Source: Globobulimina sp.
Lineage: Eukaryota > Foraminifera > Rotaliida
Direction of reading: 5' to 3'
DNA: 5,645 nucleotides
Assembly (NCBI GenBank): GCA_003354225.1
Contig: PIVH01000478.1
Span: forward strand, 1 to 5,645
Position 1 is the first letter of the stretch, and every line of letters starts with the position of its first letter. This document shows, piece by piece, positions 1 through 5,645 of this stretch. The position numbers were made by a program, and so were the translations under genes. The notes below the pieces were generated by a model. It ran no database searches, was not told the origin of the DNA, and was given only the letters and a program-made list of their open reading frames with translations.

Positions 1-154
1 ATACTGAGATAAATTTATTGCCGACGAATATGATTTTAACGCCGTTTTCGATGATGATGTGCGCAGTCGATGAAAATGTGACGTAGGAGTTGACAATATA
101 TGGTGAATTGGCAAGTGACAATGTGTAATCAGATGAAAGTGAAGCGAGAATTGT
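1..154 (-). repeat. Inverted repeat, left arm (partner 1854-2007)
   Basis: The reverse complement of 1-154 matches 1854-2007 at 150 of 154 bases without gaps; position i pairs with 2008-i. The four mismatches fall at 1863, 1866, 1895 and 1928. The arm continues past the left edge of the window, so its full length is unknown. Both arms are coding and encode the mature N-terminus of the beta-helix paralogues. Similarity stops abruptly at the codon for the first mature Gln, with unrelated sequence upstream in the two copies. Confidence 0.95.
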
Positions 155-211
155 CTGAGCGTTGATACGGGAGAAACGAGAAGCAACTATCAGCACAAGA
201 AGAGAGAGCAT
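1..211 (-). CDS. 5' end of a second beta-helix surface protein (partial, runs off the left edge)
   Basis: Read on the minus strand, an ATG at 211-209 opens a frame of 70 codons that is still open at the window edge. Residues 1-18 (MLSLLVLIVASRFSRINA) look like a signal peptide with a cleavage site before Gln19-Thr20. The next 52 residues match the mature N-terminus of the 1803 gene at 50 of 52 positions; the two differences are Ala-Ser here against Thr-Pro there. The start context has A at -3. The protein is therefore very likely another secreted or membrane-anchored beta-helix protein, but the helix repeats, stalk and membrane segment lie outside the window, so whether it is intact is unknown. 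It is divergent from the trefoil remnant, with about 45 bases between the two ATGs, and inverted relative to its paralogue about 1.6 kb away. The paralogy is seen directly; the function is inferred from the paralogue. Confidence 0.8.
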   Translation of the reverse strand, partial: MLSLLVLIVASRFSRINAQTILASLSSDYTLSLANSPYIVNSYVTFSSTAHIIIENGVKIIFVGNKFISV

Positions 212-349
212 TGTTTCACTGAGCAGTTTGAGTAAAAACATTTATCTTTGCATAGAATGAGAGCTCAAATATTAGCGCTTGATGGTTTAATATTTGATCA
301 CAATACCACAGAGAATTTAATTCTAGAAACAGGTTCTAATGCAGCAACA

Positions 350-472
350 TGCAACATCGTAGATGTCGATAAAATAGATTGTGGATACAGTGGAATTACT
401 AGACAAGAATGTTTATATAGAGGTTGTTGTTGGCAAGCAATTGTTCCAAATCCAGATTATTATTCGTGATGC
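350..472 (+). other. Trefoil (P-type) domain with TGA at the conserved Trp
   Basis: The six trefoil cysteines are present with family spacing: C-x9-C-x9-C-x4-CC-x13-C, with the first Cys codon at 350 and the last at 470. The core reads DCGYSGITRQECLYRGCCW, which fits the family pattern of C-G-x-P/S-G-I/V-T with x-R-G-C-C-F/W. In known trefoil domains the last Cys is usually preceded by Trp (P-W-C-F/Y); here that codon is TGA and the following codons read CYYS as expected. Trefoil domains are secreted, disulphide-knotted, carbohydrate-associated modules found in mucosal peptides and at the head of GH31 glucosidases. No glycosidase sequence follows here. Confidence 0.85.
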
Positions 473-975
473 TATTACTCTAACAACAACACTGCAACAA
501 ACATACACATTGGATGGAAAAAAATGATATCCTGCACTGAGTCAGGAAGCAATTCAACATTACATATTATCATAATACATCTCGTGTATTAGATTTAGCA
601 GAATATGCGATAACTGTAAAATTTATCCCTCCGCAATCAAAACATATCACATTGCTACAAATAACACATTCGAAATACTTAGCAATGCTAAAACAAATAA
701 TTGGATTGTGAGTGTTAATGCGCTAAATCGATTGGTTGGCAGTTGTTTTGGCTCAGTTAGCTCTCCAATATCGTATGCGAGAGAGTTCCCGACTCAGTCC
801 GACTGCAATATATGACGCTTGTGGTAACAATGGCGGTTTACATATTGTGCCATCTGGAAAGCAATGTGAATGGGATTATGAAAATATTGTTGGTTAAAAT
901 ATTGAAATATACTTTGGCTTTGATCTCAATAAAATCATTTTTTGCAACAAAACCAAATTGCGTCCGACTCCGACG

Positions 976-1137
976 ATTTATCCAACTATTAATCCAACAT
1001 CAGATCCAACAACAAATCCAACAGCAAATCCAACAGCAAATCCAACTATTAATCCAACGACAGATCCAACAACAAATCCAACATATAATCCAACGTATAA
1101 TCCAACATATAATCCGACATTAAATCCAATAACAAAT
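976..1137 (+). repeat. 12-base minisatellite encoding an N-P-T-x stalk
   Basis: About thirteen consecutive units of roughly 12 bases follow the pattern aat-cca-aca-nnn and encode (N/D)-P-T-x. The variable residue is Ile, Ser, Thr, Ala, Tyr or Leu. The last units diverge (NPITNQPSKAPT). Three neighbouring units with Tyr at x are nearly identical at the DNA level, suggesting recent slippage. It forms an extended, probably O-glycosylated stalk between the ectodomain and the membrane helix. The same DNA read in the next frame gives an IQQQ-rich run, which is only a shadow. Confidence 0.9.
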
Positions 1138-1553
1138 CAACCATCCAAAGCACCAACGTTTGAGGGAAGAATGGTGAGTAAAGTTGATACTACGTATACA
1201 TTTTCAGGAAATGTAGTGGGAAAAGATTTGATTGCGGATGAAGCAATGATGCATGTTTTGATGATTGTGGTAGTTTGTTTATTGTTACTGATTTGTTGTT
1301 CTATGCTTATATGTTTATATTCGAAACATGTACGAAACAAAAATGATATGCATAACAATATTAAGAATATACAAAGTGTTTCTACAGAAATGCCAAAGAT
1401 ACTTACCGCAGATAACGTGGCTATGAGAGAAGATATTAATGGCAAACAGAAGAAGCCTATTGTTGAAATGCCAAATACTTTACACTTTATGAGTGGAGGT
1501 AATCATGCTTTAACGAATGGAAATAATGTGGTTGTGGATGAGGAGGAAAACGA

Positions 1554-1595
1554 AGATTTATACAGAAAAACGAAGTTAAGATTTATACAGAAAAA
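1554..1595 (+). repeat. 25-base-period direct duplication in the cytoplasmic-tail coding region
   Basis: The 17-mer agatttatacagaaaaa occurs at 1554-1570 and again at 1579-1595, a period of 25 bases. Because 25 is not a multiple of three, the two copies are read in different frames (LYRK, then RFIQK). A duplication of this size inside a gene would shift everything downstream unless compensated. Confidence 0.8.
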
Positions 1596-1802
1596 TACTA
1601 CACACAGTGCAGGAAACATTGTATTGCTCAGCAAGCAGAATGAATATGGCCAAACGAATAATATCACACACACAGCGACAGATACAGTAAAATTGTAAAA
1701 TAGTTTCAAAGTAATTGTGGCTATGTCAGTTAATATTGAATAGGATGTAGTTTGATTTTTTAAGTACATACAACCAAAGCAGAAAACCTGATTTGTCAGA
1801 TC

Positions 1803-4601
1803 ATGTCACTGTATTTACTGTCAATATGGCTGATACATTTGGTTTACAGTCAAACAATTCTCACTCCACTTTCATCTGATTACACATTGTCACTGGCCAA
1901 TTCACCATATATTGTCAACTCCTACGTGACATTTTCATCGACTGCGCACATCATCATCGAAAACGGCGTTAAAATCATATTCGTCGGCAATAAATTTATC
2001 TCAGTATTTGGAAGTTTAAATTGTGGCTGTAACACTACCAACATATTAAATGACCAAATCAAAGGTTTATCAAACACACTCCAATACATTCACATTGTTG
2101 GCAATGAATCGCAACCGACGTCGACTGGAATATTCATCAATCAGATCAACAGTATAAATCCACCCAAAATACAATTCTGTAACACCTTATTTGAAAACAT
2201 ACAAAATGGCATCACCACCACCTCCAAACAATATGCGCCATACACTGTACATAACTGTGAGTTCAGCTCACTTAACAATGCCATTCATCATTCCACAAAC
2301 ATCATCAATTTCGTACATAACTCCTATTTCCATGACATGAACAGCATCCAATCGGGCGGCGGTGTCATTTATGATCATTGCTTATTCCATTTGTTGGGGA
2401 AATTCTCGTCCGACACTGAAAAAGCAGTCAACATTGCCATTAGAAACAGCGAAATCTATGGTGACAGCACCAAAGTCTGTCTCAATATAAATTCAGTGGC
2501 TGGCGATCCATTATTAGCGGTCTATAATAACATTATAAGTGACTGCAAAGATGGTATTGAGATATTGAGTGCAGCCATCTCCATACGAAACAACACCATT
2601 ACTAATTGCACTCGTTATGGTGTATATGCCTATGACACAGTGGGTGCGTTTGATATTTCCTATAATTCGTTTACCAATAATGGTGTCTATGACATTTTGT
2701 TGCATAATATCTCCAATGTAGCAGTTGTAAATAACGCATTCACACCGCACACACAGCACAATACCACTGTGTATGCAGTGGATATCGAACATATTATTGT
2801 GCAGCAAAATGATTTTACCTCACTTAAACATGATTATATTTTGTCATTTCAACGCGTGGATTATGTCGAGATTATCAATAATAATTTCTTGTATAACAAG
2901 GATAAATATGGGGCCATTTATGCCAATGCCACTGTGAATATTACCATTTCTCGCAATAACTTCATAGGAAATGAAGGGAGATACGTAATGTATATGGAGA
3001 ATGGTGTGGATTTGCATATGGTTGCGAATAATATGAGTAATAACACAGTGAGCAGTCATATGCTTTTTATGGAGGAGTTTGAGAACGTACAAGTTAAGTT
3101 TAATAAGTACAATAGCAACGTTAATGCATTTGGAGAAATGCTTTGTGTACAAAAGACAAACTATATTTCCATCCGAAATAATGATATAAATCGCAATTAT
3201 ATGTATGGCGGAGTTATAGGCAGCGATATGAATGAAATTGTATTCATTCAATATAACGATTTCAATGCAAATGGTGGTGGGAATTTAATACTTATTAAAA
3301 ACACTGCAAATGCAAATATTGGTTATAATATGTTTACGAATGCGGCGGATTTGGAGAATATTTTATACTTTGAATACATGGACGTGTCTGATGTAGCAGT
3401 GGTTGAACATAATAATTTCATGCAACGTAACAATATCAGTGCGTATATTTTATGCAACGGTGGAATTCACACATTGGACAGCAAAATATTTGTAAATTTG
3501 AATCGTTTTTATGATATAAATCATGTAAAATATCTTATATCCACACAAGAGGTAAACATCAATGCCAATGATAACTATTATGATGGTTTGCAAACTTACG
3601 AGCATATCCTGGCTAAAATGAATGGTATTTGTGAGTTTATAAACGTATCCCGTTTGATCGAAGACGAGCACAATAATTCAAATAAATGTTCCTGGCAATA
3701 CACAGATTGCAATGTTATAAACACGCACTGTGACAGCGACACATCAATACCTACACAAATCACACAATATCCATCTATATCACCTTCCATATCACCCACA
3801 CAGTCACCCACCATTTTAGTGACCCATTTCATCGAAACCATACCAACTACGACCACCATGCACGAAACAGATGTCACAGAGCTGTCCACCTCGCAAACAA
3901 TGGCAGTGACCGCCGGGGAGGGACCAGTCCGGCATACAAGCGACGGAGATGGCACTTTTATGGTAATTGCAGGCTCGGCGGGGATAACATTGGTGTTTGT
4001 GCTGTTTGGTATGATATTATTGTATGTTTTCTTAAAATTAAAGAAATTAAAAAATGAAACTGCACATTTGAACAAACAAATTCGTGGCACGGATAAAGCT
4101 AAAAATAATCATAAATATAATAACCATGATGACGACTTGGATGATTTAGACGCGATTATGAATGCAATGAACTTGAAGATAAATCTGGATAATCTGAATA
4201 GTATTAATTATAATCCACGCAAATCATCCAAATTAAGTGTGATCAGTGCGGCTGCCATGAGTAAGAAATCCAGTTTATTTAGCACTGTGAGTAAGAAATC
4301 CATCGCGAGTTTGAATATGAATATGATCCACGTATTGGACGCAAATTCATCTACACCGCGGGCAACGCCACGACCGCCGCCGAGAAAGTCTCCTCATAAT
4401 TATCAAAAAAGGAAGAATGAATTTGAAGAAGACTTGGAAGAGAAAGGTGCGATTCACAATGGACATGAACGAGATAATTCTTCTGCATTGTATATGAATT
4501 ACAGTCATAATCCAATCATTGAGATTGAAGGCAATCAGGTATGTGTTCAACGCGTACGTGCAAAAAGTGTGACATTTTTGCCAAGTTGCCATGCTTTTTA
4601 A
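1803..4601 (+). CDS. Right-handed beta-helix type I membrane protein
   Basis: The unspliced frame is 932 residues. Residues 1-16 are a signal peptide (MSLYLLSIWLIHLVYS) with likely cleavage before Gln17. Residues of about 100-600 hold many short asparagine-rich units of the type 'I-x-x-N-x-F/I-x-x-N-x-x-G', for example ISIRNNTITNCTRYGVYAYD and FDISYNSFTNNG. This is the pattern of parallel beta-helix (PbH1, pectate-lyase-like) folds. N-glycosylation sequons are abundant (NCT, NTT, NIS, NMS, NVS). A Cys-rich patch lies at about 609-645, a Pro/Ser/Thr stalk with SPSISPTQSPT at about 650-715, and the membrane helix at about 720-745, followed by a basic LKKLKNE stop-transfer. The tail has an acidic DDDLDDLD run, two SKKS units and a proline-rich patch at about 851-864. 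No catalytic residues are recognisable, so adhesion or glycan recognition is only a guess. The ATG has A at -3. The frame most likely splices at 4539 rather than ending at 4601. Confidence 0.9.
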   Translation: MSLYLLSIWLIHLVYSQTILTPLSSDYTLSLANSPYIVNSYVTFSSTAHIIIENGVKIIFVGNKFISVFGSLNCGCNTTNILNDQIKGLSNTLQYIHIVGNESQPTSTGIFINQINSINPPKIQFCNTLFENIQNGITTTSKQYAPYTVHNCEFSSLNNAIHHSTNIINFVHNSYFHDMNSIQSGGGVIYDHCLFHLLGKFSSDTEKAVNIAIRNSEIYGDSTKVCLNINSVAGDPLLAVYNNIISDCKDGIEILSAAISIRNNTITNCTRYGVYAYDTVGAFDISYNSFTNNGVYDILLHNISNVAVVNNAFTPHTQHNTTVYAVDIEHIIVQQNDFTSLKHDYILSFQRVDYVEIINNNFLYNKDKYGAIYANATVNITISRNNFIGNEGRYVMYMENGVDLHMVANNMSNNTVSSHMLFMEEFENVQVKFNKYNSNVNAFGEMLCVQKTNYISIRNNDINRNYMYGGVIGSDMNEIVFIQYNDFNANGGGNLILIKNTANANIGYNMFTNAADLENILYFEYMDVSDVAVVEHNNFMQRNNISAYILCNGGIHTLDSKIFVNLNRFYDINHVKYLISTQEVNINANDNYYDGLQTYEHILAKMNGICEFINVSRLIEDEHNNSNKCSWQYTDCNVINTHCDSDTSIPTQITQYPSISPSISPTQSPTILVTHFIETIPTTTTMHETDVTELSTSQTMAVTAGEGPVRHTSDGDGTFMVIAGSAGITLVFVLFGMILLYVFLKLKKLKNETAHLNKQIRGTDKAKNNHKYNNHDDDLDDLDAIMNAMNLKINLDNLNSINYNPRKSSKLSVISAAAMSKKSSLFSTVSKKSIASLNMNMIHVLDANSSTPRATPRPPPRKSPHNYQKRKNEFEEDLEEKGAIHNGHERDNSSALYMNYSHNPIIEIEGNQVCVQRVRAKSVTFLPSCHAF
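1854..2007 (+). repeat. Inverted repeat, right arm (partner 1-154)
   Basis: This is the plus-strand copy of the arm described at 1-154 and codes residues 18 to about 68 of the beta-helix protein. From 1867 to 2007 the copies agree at 139 of 141 bases, and both differences (1895 CTG/CTT, 1928 GTG/GTC) are silent. The right end is set only by the window's left edge, not by a loss of similarity. Confidence 0.95.
4258..4302 (+). repeat. In-frame 30-base-period repeat encoding SKKS units
   Basis: The 15-mer tgagtaagaaatcca occurs at 4258-4272 and 4288-4302, a spacing of 30 bases or ten residues. It gives two SKKS motifs (SKKSSLFSTV and SKKSIASLNM) in the cytoplasmic tail. The basic Ser-rich units resemble kinase substrate sites, which is inference only. 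Confidence 0.75.
4350..4394 (+). other. Proline-rich SH3-ligand-like patch in the cytoplasmic tail
   Basis: Residues of about 851-864 read TPRATPRPPPRKSP. They contain an R-x-x-P-x-x-P pattern (Arg853, Pro856, Pro859) and an overlapping P-x-x-P-x-R pattern (Pro856, Pro859, Arg861), which are the class I and class II SH3-binding consensus forms. The DNA here is markedly GC-rich compared with its surroundings. The motif is short and can occur by chance in proline-rich tails. Confidence 0.5.
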
Positions 4602-4606
4602 GTGAG
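4539..4606 (+). other. Probable short intron (4539 to 4585 or 4606)
   Basis: The coding frame reaches CAG|GTATGT at 4536-4544, a strong 5' splice-site match at a codon boundary. An AG end at 4585 (preceded by atttttgcca, 47-base intron) or at 4606 (68-base intron, preceded by a ctttttaag tract) joins the frame of the 932-residue protein to the open frame that ends at 5230. Both lengths leave remainder 2 on division by three, as needed. The AG at 4567 also fits the frame but would make a 29-base intron. Reading through instead gives 20 extra residues and the TAA at 4599-4601. Confidence 0.6.
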
Positions 4607-5230
4607 TTTGGGATTTTGAGTGAAAAGCCTATGCATGGCAACCTTGTCGAAACTTTCATACATTTGTATCAGACCCAACTGGAGTCGCATTCAAATATAC
4701 CATATGATGGTAATATGATTATGAATGCGATTAATACATCGATGCCAAATATTGGTGAATTATCGATAACTGCAAAACATTCAAACAGTAATTTACATAT
4801 TAAACATGATAGCAGTTGTAATTTCAAATTAAAAATTGATATTAATGATATAAATGAAGAGAATATTAACGATGAGAATGACTCACATTTATCCCAATTG
4901 ATATCGGAAGAAGAAACATCGGAATCAAGTGCTTTTACTATAAAATCAGAGGAGGAAGAACATAAACTGAGTATTAATGTGGTTGAAGTGGCGGATAATC
5001 TACATAATAATTTACATAATGGCTATGTTGGATTAATATCGCCGACAGAAACAATTACAAAAGTTGGCACGCCGCCAACGCCGCACTTGCAATCCCCGAC
5101 CTCCTTGGATCCGGATCAGATTTTACATTCTTTGAATTTCCGACAAAACCTTGTTCAGCAATCACAACCTGGCACACCTCAGGCGGCTCACAAATTGCCC
5201 AAACCCAAAACGAAAGGACATTGGATGTGA
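4586..5230 (+). CDS. Probable second exon: C-terminal cytoplasmic tail of the beta-helix protein
   Basis: An open frame extends from 4541 or earlier to TGA 5228-5230, offset from the 1803 frame. Joined by the proposed intron it adds 214 residues (acceptor at 4585) or 207 (acceptor at 4606), for totals of 1126 or 1119. The sequence is soluble and disordered in character. It has a run of Asp/Glu/Asn (DINDINEENINDEND), acidic clusters (SEEETSESS, SEEEEHKL), several Ser/Thr-Pro sites (GTPPTP, QSPTSLDP, PGTPQ) and a basic end (KLPKPKTKGHWM). This composition fits a cytoplasmic signalling tail and continues that of the residues before the splice donor. It could instead be a separate gene starting at ATG 4541, but that start would overlap the upstream coding sequence, and the first 20 codons are only its out-of-frame reading. 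Confidence 0.6.
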   Translation: MPCFLSEFGILSEKPMHGNLVETFIHLYQTQLESHSNIPYDGNMIMNAINTSMPNIGELSITAKHSNSNLHIKHDSSCNFKLKIDINDINEENINDENDSHLSQLISEEETSESSAFTIKSEEEEHKLSINVVEVADNLHNNLHNGYVGLISPTETITKVGTPPTPHLQSPTSLDPDQILHSLNFRQNLVQQSQPGTPQAAHKLPKPKTKGHWM

Positions 5231-5480
5231 AATCTTGTCAACTTTCTTTTTTTTTCATATATTATTTTTTTTTCGTCACTTTTTTTTTGCTATTTCTCGT
5301 GCTTTTTGTATTAATTTTTAATTTCTATTTGTGTTATTAATTAGTGTGTTTTATGCATTATTATTTATTGCTGCTTTTTATTATTATTTTTAAATATATC
5401 AAAATCCGATTTAGACTCGTTTTCTTTTTAAATAATGTGTGTCATCGAATTGATGCAGTACGAAAACAAAAAAAAACTTT
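5231..5480 (+). other. Non-coding 3' region with three T9 tracts
   Basis: After the TGA at 5228-5230 the DNA becomes strongly T-rich, with three runs of nine T between 5245 and 5288 and AT-rich sequence to about 5440. I see no convincing gene here. This is probably 3' UTR and intergenic DNA. A frame open from 5344 to 5565 has the Phe/Ile/Leu composition expected of AT-rich non-coding sequence. Confidence 0.6.
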
Positions 5481-5483
5481 TAA

Positions 5484-5645
5484 AGGACTCAGGCAGGATT
5501 TAAACCTACATCGATGTGAGTTATATCCACGACATTTGGTTCATAGGTCAGCATTTCTATGTTGATAAACAATCAGGGATTGAGTAAATTTAGTCTCGCT
5601 ATGCGAGTCATATCCGAGGATAGTAAGTCAGCATTTATGCGAAAT
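5484..5645 (-). repeat. Two diverged tandem tRNA-like units with a box B-like element
   Basis: Two units of about 80-90 bases share the cores atgtgagttatatcc (5514-5528) against atgcgagtcatatcc (5601-5615), and gtcagcattt at 5547-5556 and 5627-5636. On the minus strand the first unit has a T-arm-like hairpin at 5509-5493 (gtagg, loop tttaaat, cctgc). It contains ggtttaaatcc, one base off the pol III box B consensus ggttcranycc. A possible seven-base anticodon-type loop lies upstream, and a T9 run follows at about 5476-5468. No acceptor stem or convincing D-arm can be paired, so this is not a normal tRNA gene. A tRNA-derived SINE or tRNA pseudogene pair is the best guess. Confidence 0.4.

Larger units (their letters stand above)
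257..1698 (+). pseudogene. Decayed trefoil-domain, NPT-stalk, type I membrane protein gene
   Basis: The pieces in order are a trefoil domain (350-472), a frame-broken ectodomain (about 555-897), an Asn-Pro-Thr stalk (about 976-1137), a membrane helix (about 1252-1320, MIVVVCLLLLICCSMLICLY) and a charged Asn/Lys-rich cytoplasmic tail ending at TAA 1696-1698. The lesions are an in-frame TGA at 467-469, frame changes near 555, 640 and 805, and a TAA at 895-897. From 898 to 1698 the frame is clean, but it has no ATG before 1171, so it cannot start itself upstream of the stalk. The ATG at 257 is not followed by a signal peptide and its frame is closed by a TAA at 233, so the 5' end also seems lost. 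No AG-ended intron removes the 895 stop without deleting stalk repeats. Domain identities are well supported. Pseudogene status is likely, but heavy sequencing error or unusual introns would give the same picture. Confidence 0.65.

Noticed and set aside
616-682. Possible intron gtaaaa...acttag in the broken ectodomain region
   Set aside because: Joining 615 to 683 enters a frame with an immediate TAA and skips the stretch that looks coding.
812-1123. Open frame rich in Ile-Gln repeats
   Set aside because: It is the shifted reading of the NPT minisatellite; the NPT frame has the recognisable stalk and leads into a membrane helix.
257-1698. Reassigned genetic code explaining the TGA and TAA in the trefoil gene
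   Set aside because: The frame also changes register three times. Trp is TGG elsewhere, and TAA and TGA end the other long frames at sensible points.
1137-1769. Two minus-strand open frames (1137-1445 and 1503-1769)
   Set aside because: Antisense shadows of the membrane helix and tail, with Leu/Ile/Phe-rich low-information sequence and no domain.
1-2007. Inverted repeat as a transposon terminal inverted repeat
   Set aside because: Both arms are protein-coding 5' ends of paralogous genes, with no transposase or target-site duplication visible; paralogous inversion explains them.
2514-4090. Four minus-strand open frames inside the beta-helix gene
   Set aside because: Antisense readings of a repetitive Asn/Ile-rich coding sequence. 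Their His/Ile-rich composition is that expected of the complement.
4347-4592. Minus-strand 81-codon frame ending in an Arg-rich run
   Set aside because: Antisense of the proline-rich tail patch; the Arg run is the complement of the CCG/CGA codons.
5344-5565. 73-codon plus-strand frame
   Set aside because: AT-rich non-coding composition, running into the tRNA-like repeat; no domain or conserved pattern.
5470-5570. A functional tRNA gene on the minus strand
   Set aside because: The T-arm and a possible anticodon-type loop are present, but no acceptor-stem partner for ctgagtc and no proper D-arm or box A were found.

Overview
The window looks like nuclear DNA of an AT-rich microbial eukaryote. 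The genes encode single-pass membrane proteins with an N-terminal signal peptide, an N-glycosylation-rich ectodomain, a short proline/threonine stalk, one membrane helix and a charged, low-complexity cytoplasmic tail. No Shine-Dalgarno-type operon layout is visible, and one gene has a CAG|GTATGT splice donor exactly where its reading frame changes. Stalks of the 'NPTx' and 'SPT' kind are common in stramenopiles and some other protists, but the lineage cannot be fixed from this sequence. TGG codes Trp and TAA/TGA end the long frames sensibly, so the standard code is assumed.

Layout, left to right. Positions 211 to 1 (minus strand) hold the 5' end of a gene that leaves the window. Its mature N-terminus is nearly identical to that of the large plus-strand gene at 1803, but its signal peptide is unrelated in sequence. 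Positions 257-1698 (plus strand) hold a damaged gene for a trefoil (P-type) domain membrane protein. A TGA replaces the conserved Trp of the trefoil motif, the next 430 bases are readable only by switching frame, and a TAA precedes the stalk. The remaining stalk, membrane helix and tail are one clean open frame. Positions 1803-4601 (plus strand) encode a 932-residue right-handed beta-helix type I membrane protein, the main intact gene. Its tail probably continues through a short intron (4539 to 4585 or 4606) into a second coding exon ending at 5230, giving about 1,120 residues. Positions 5231-5645 are non-coding: three T9 tracts, an AT-rich stretch, then two diverged ~80-90 base tandem units. 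The first unit carries a tRNA T-arm-like (box B-like) element on the minus strand followed by a T9 run.

Taken together this is a small locus of cell-surface proteins: two beta-helix paralogues in inverted orientation flanking a decayed trefoil-stalk protein. The abrupt switch from unrelated signal peptide to almost identical mature sequence suggests cassette-like recombination or gene conversion between surface-protein genes. That is inference; the shared architecture and the sequence identity are seen directly. Ligands and functions of these proteins cannot be told from the window.
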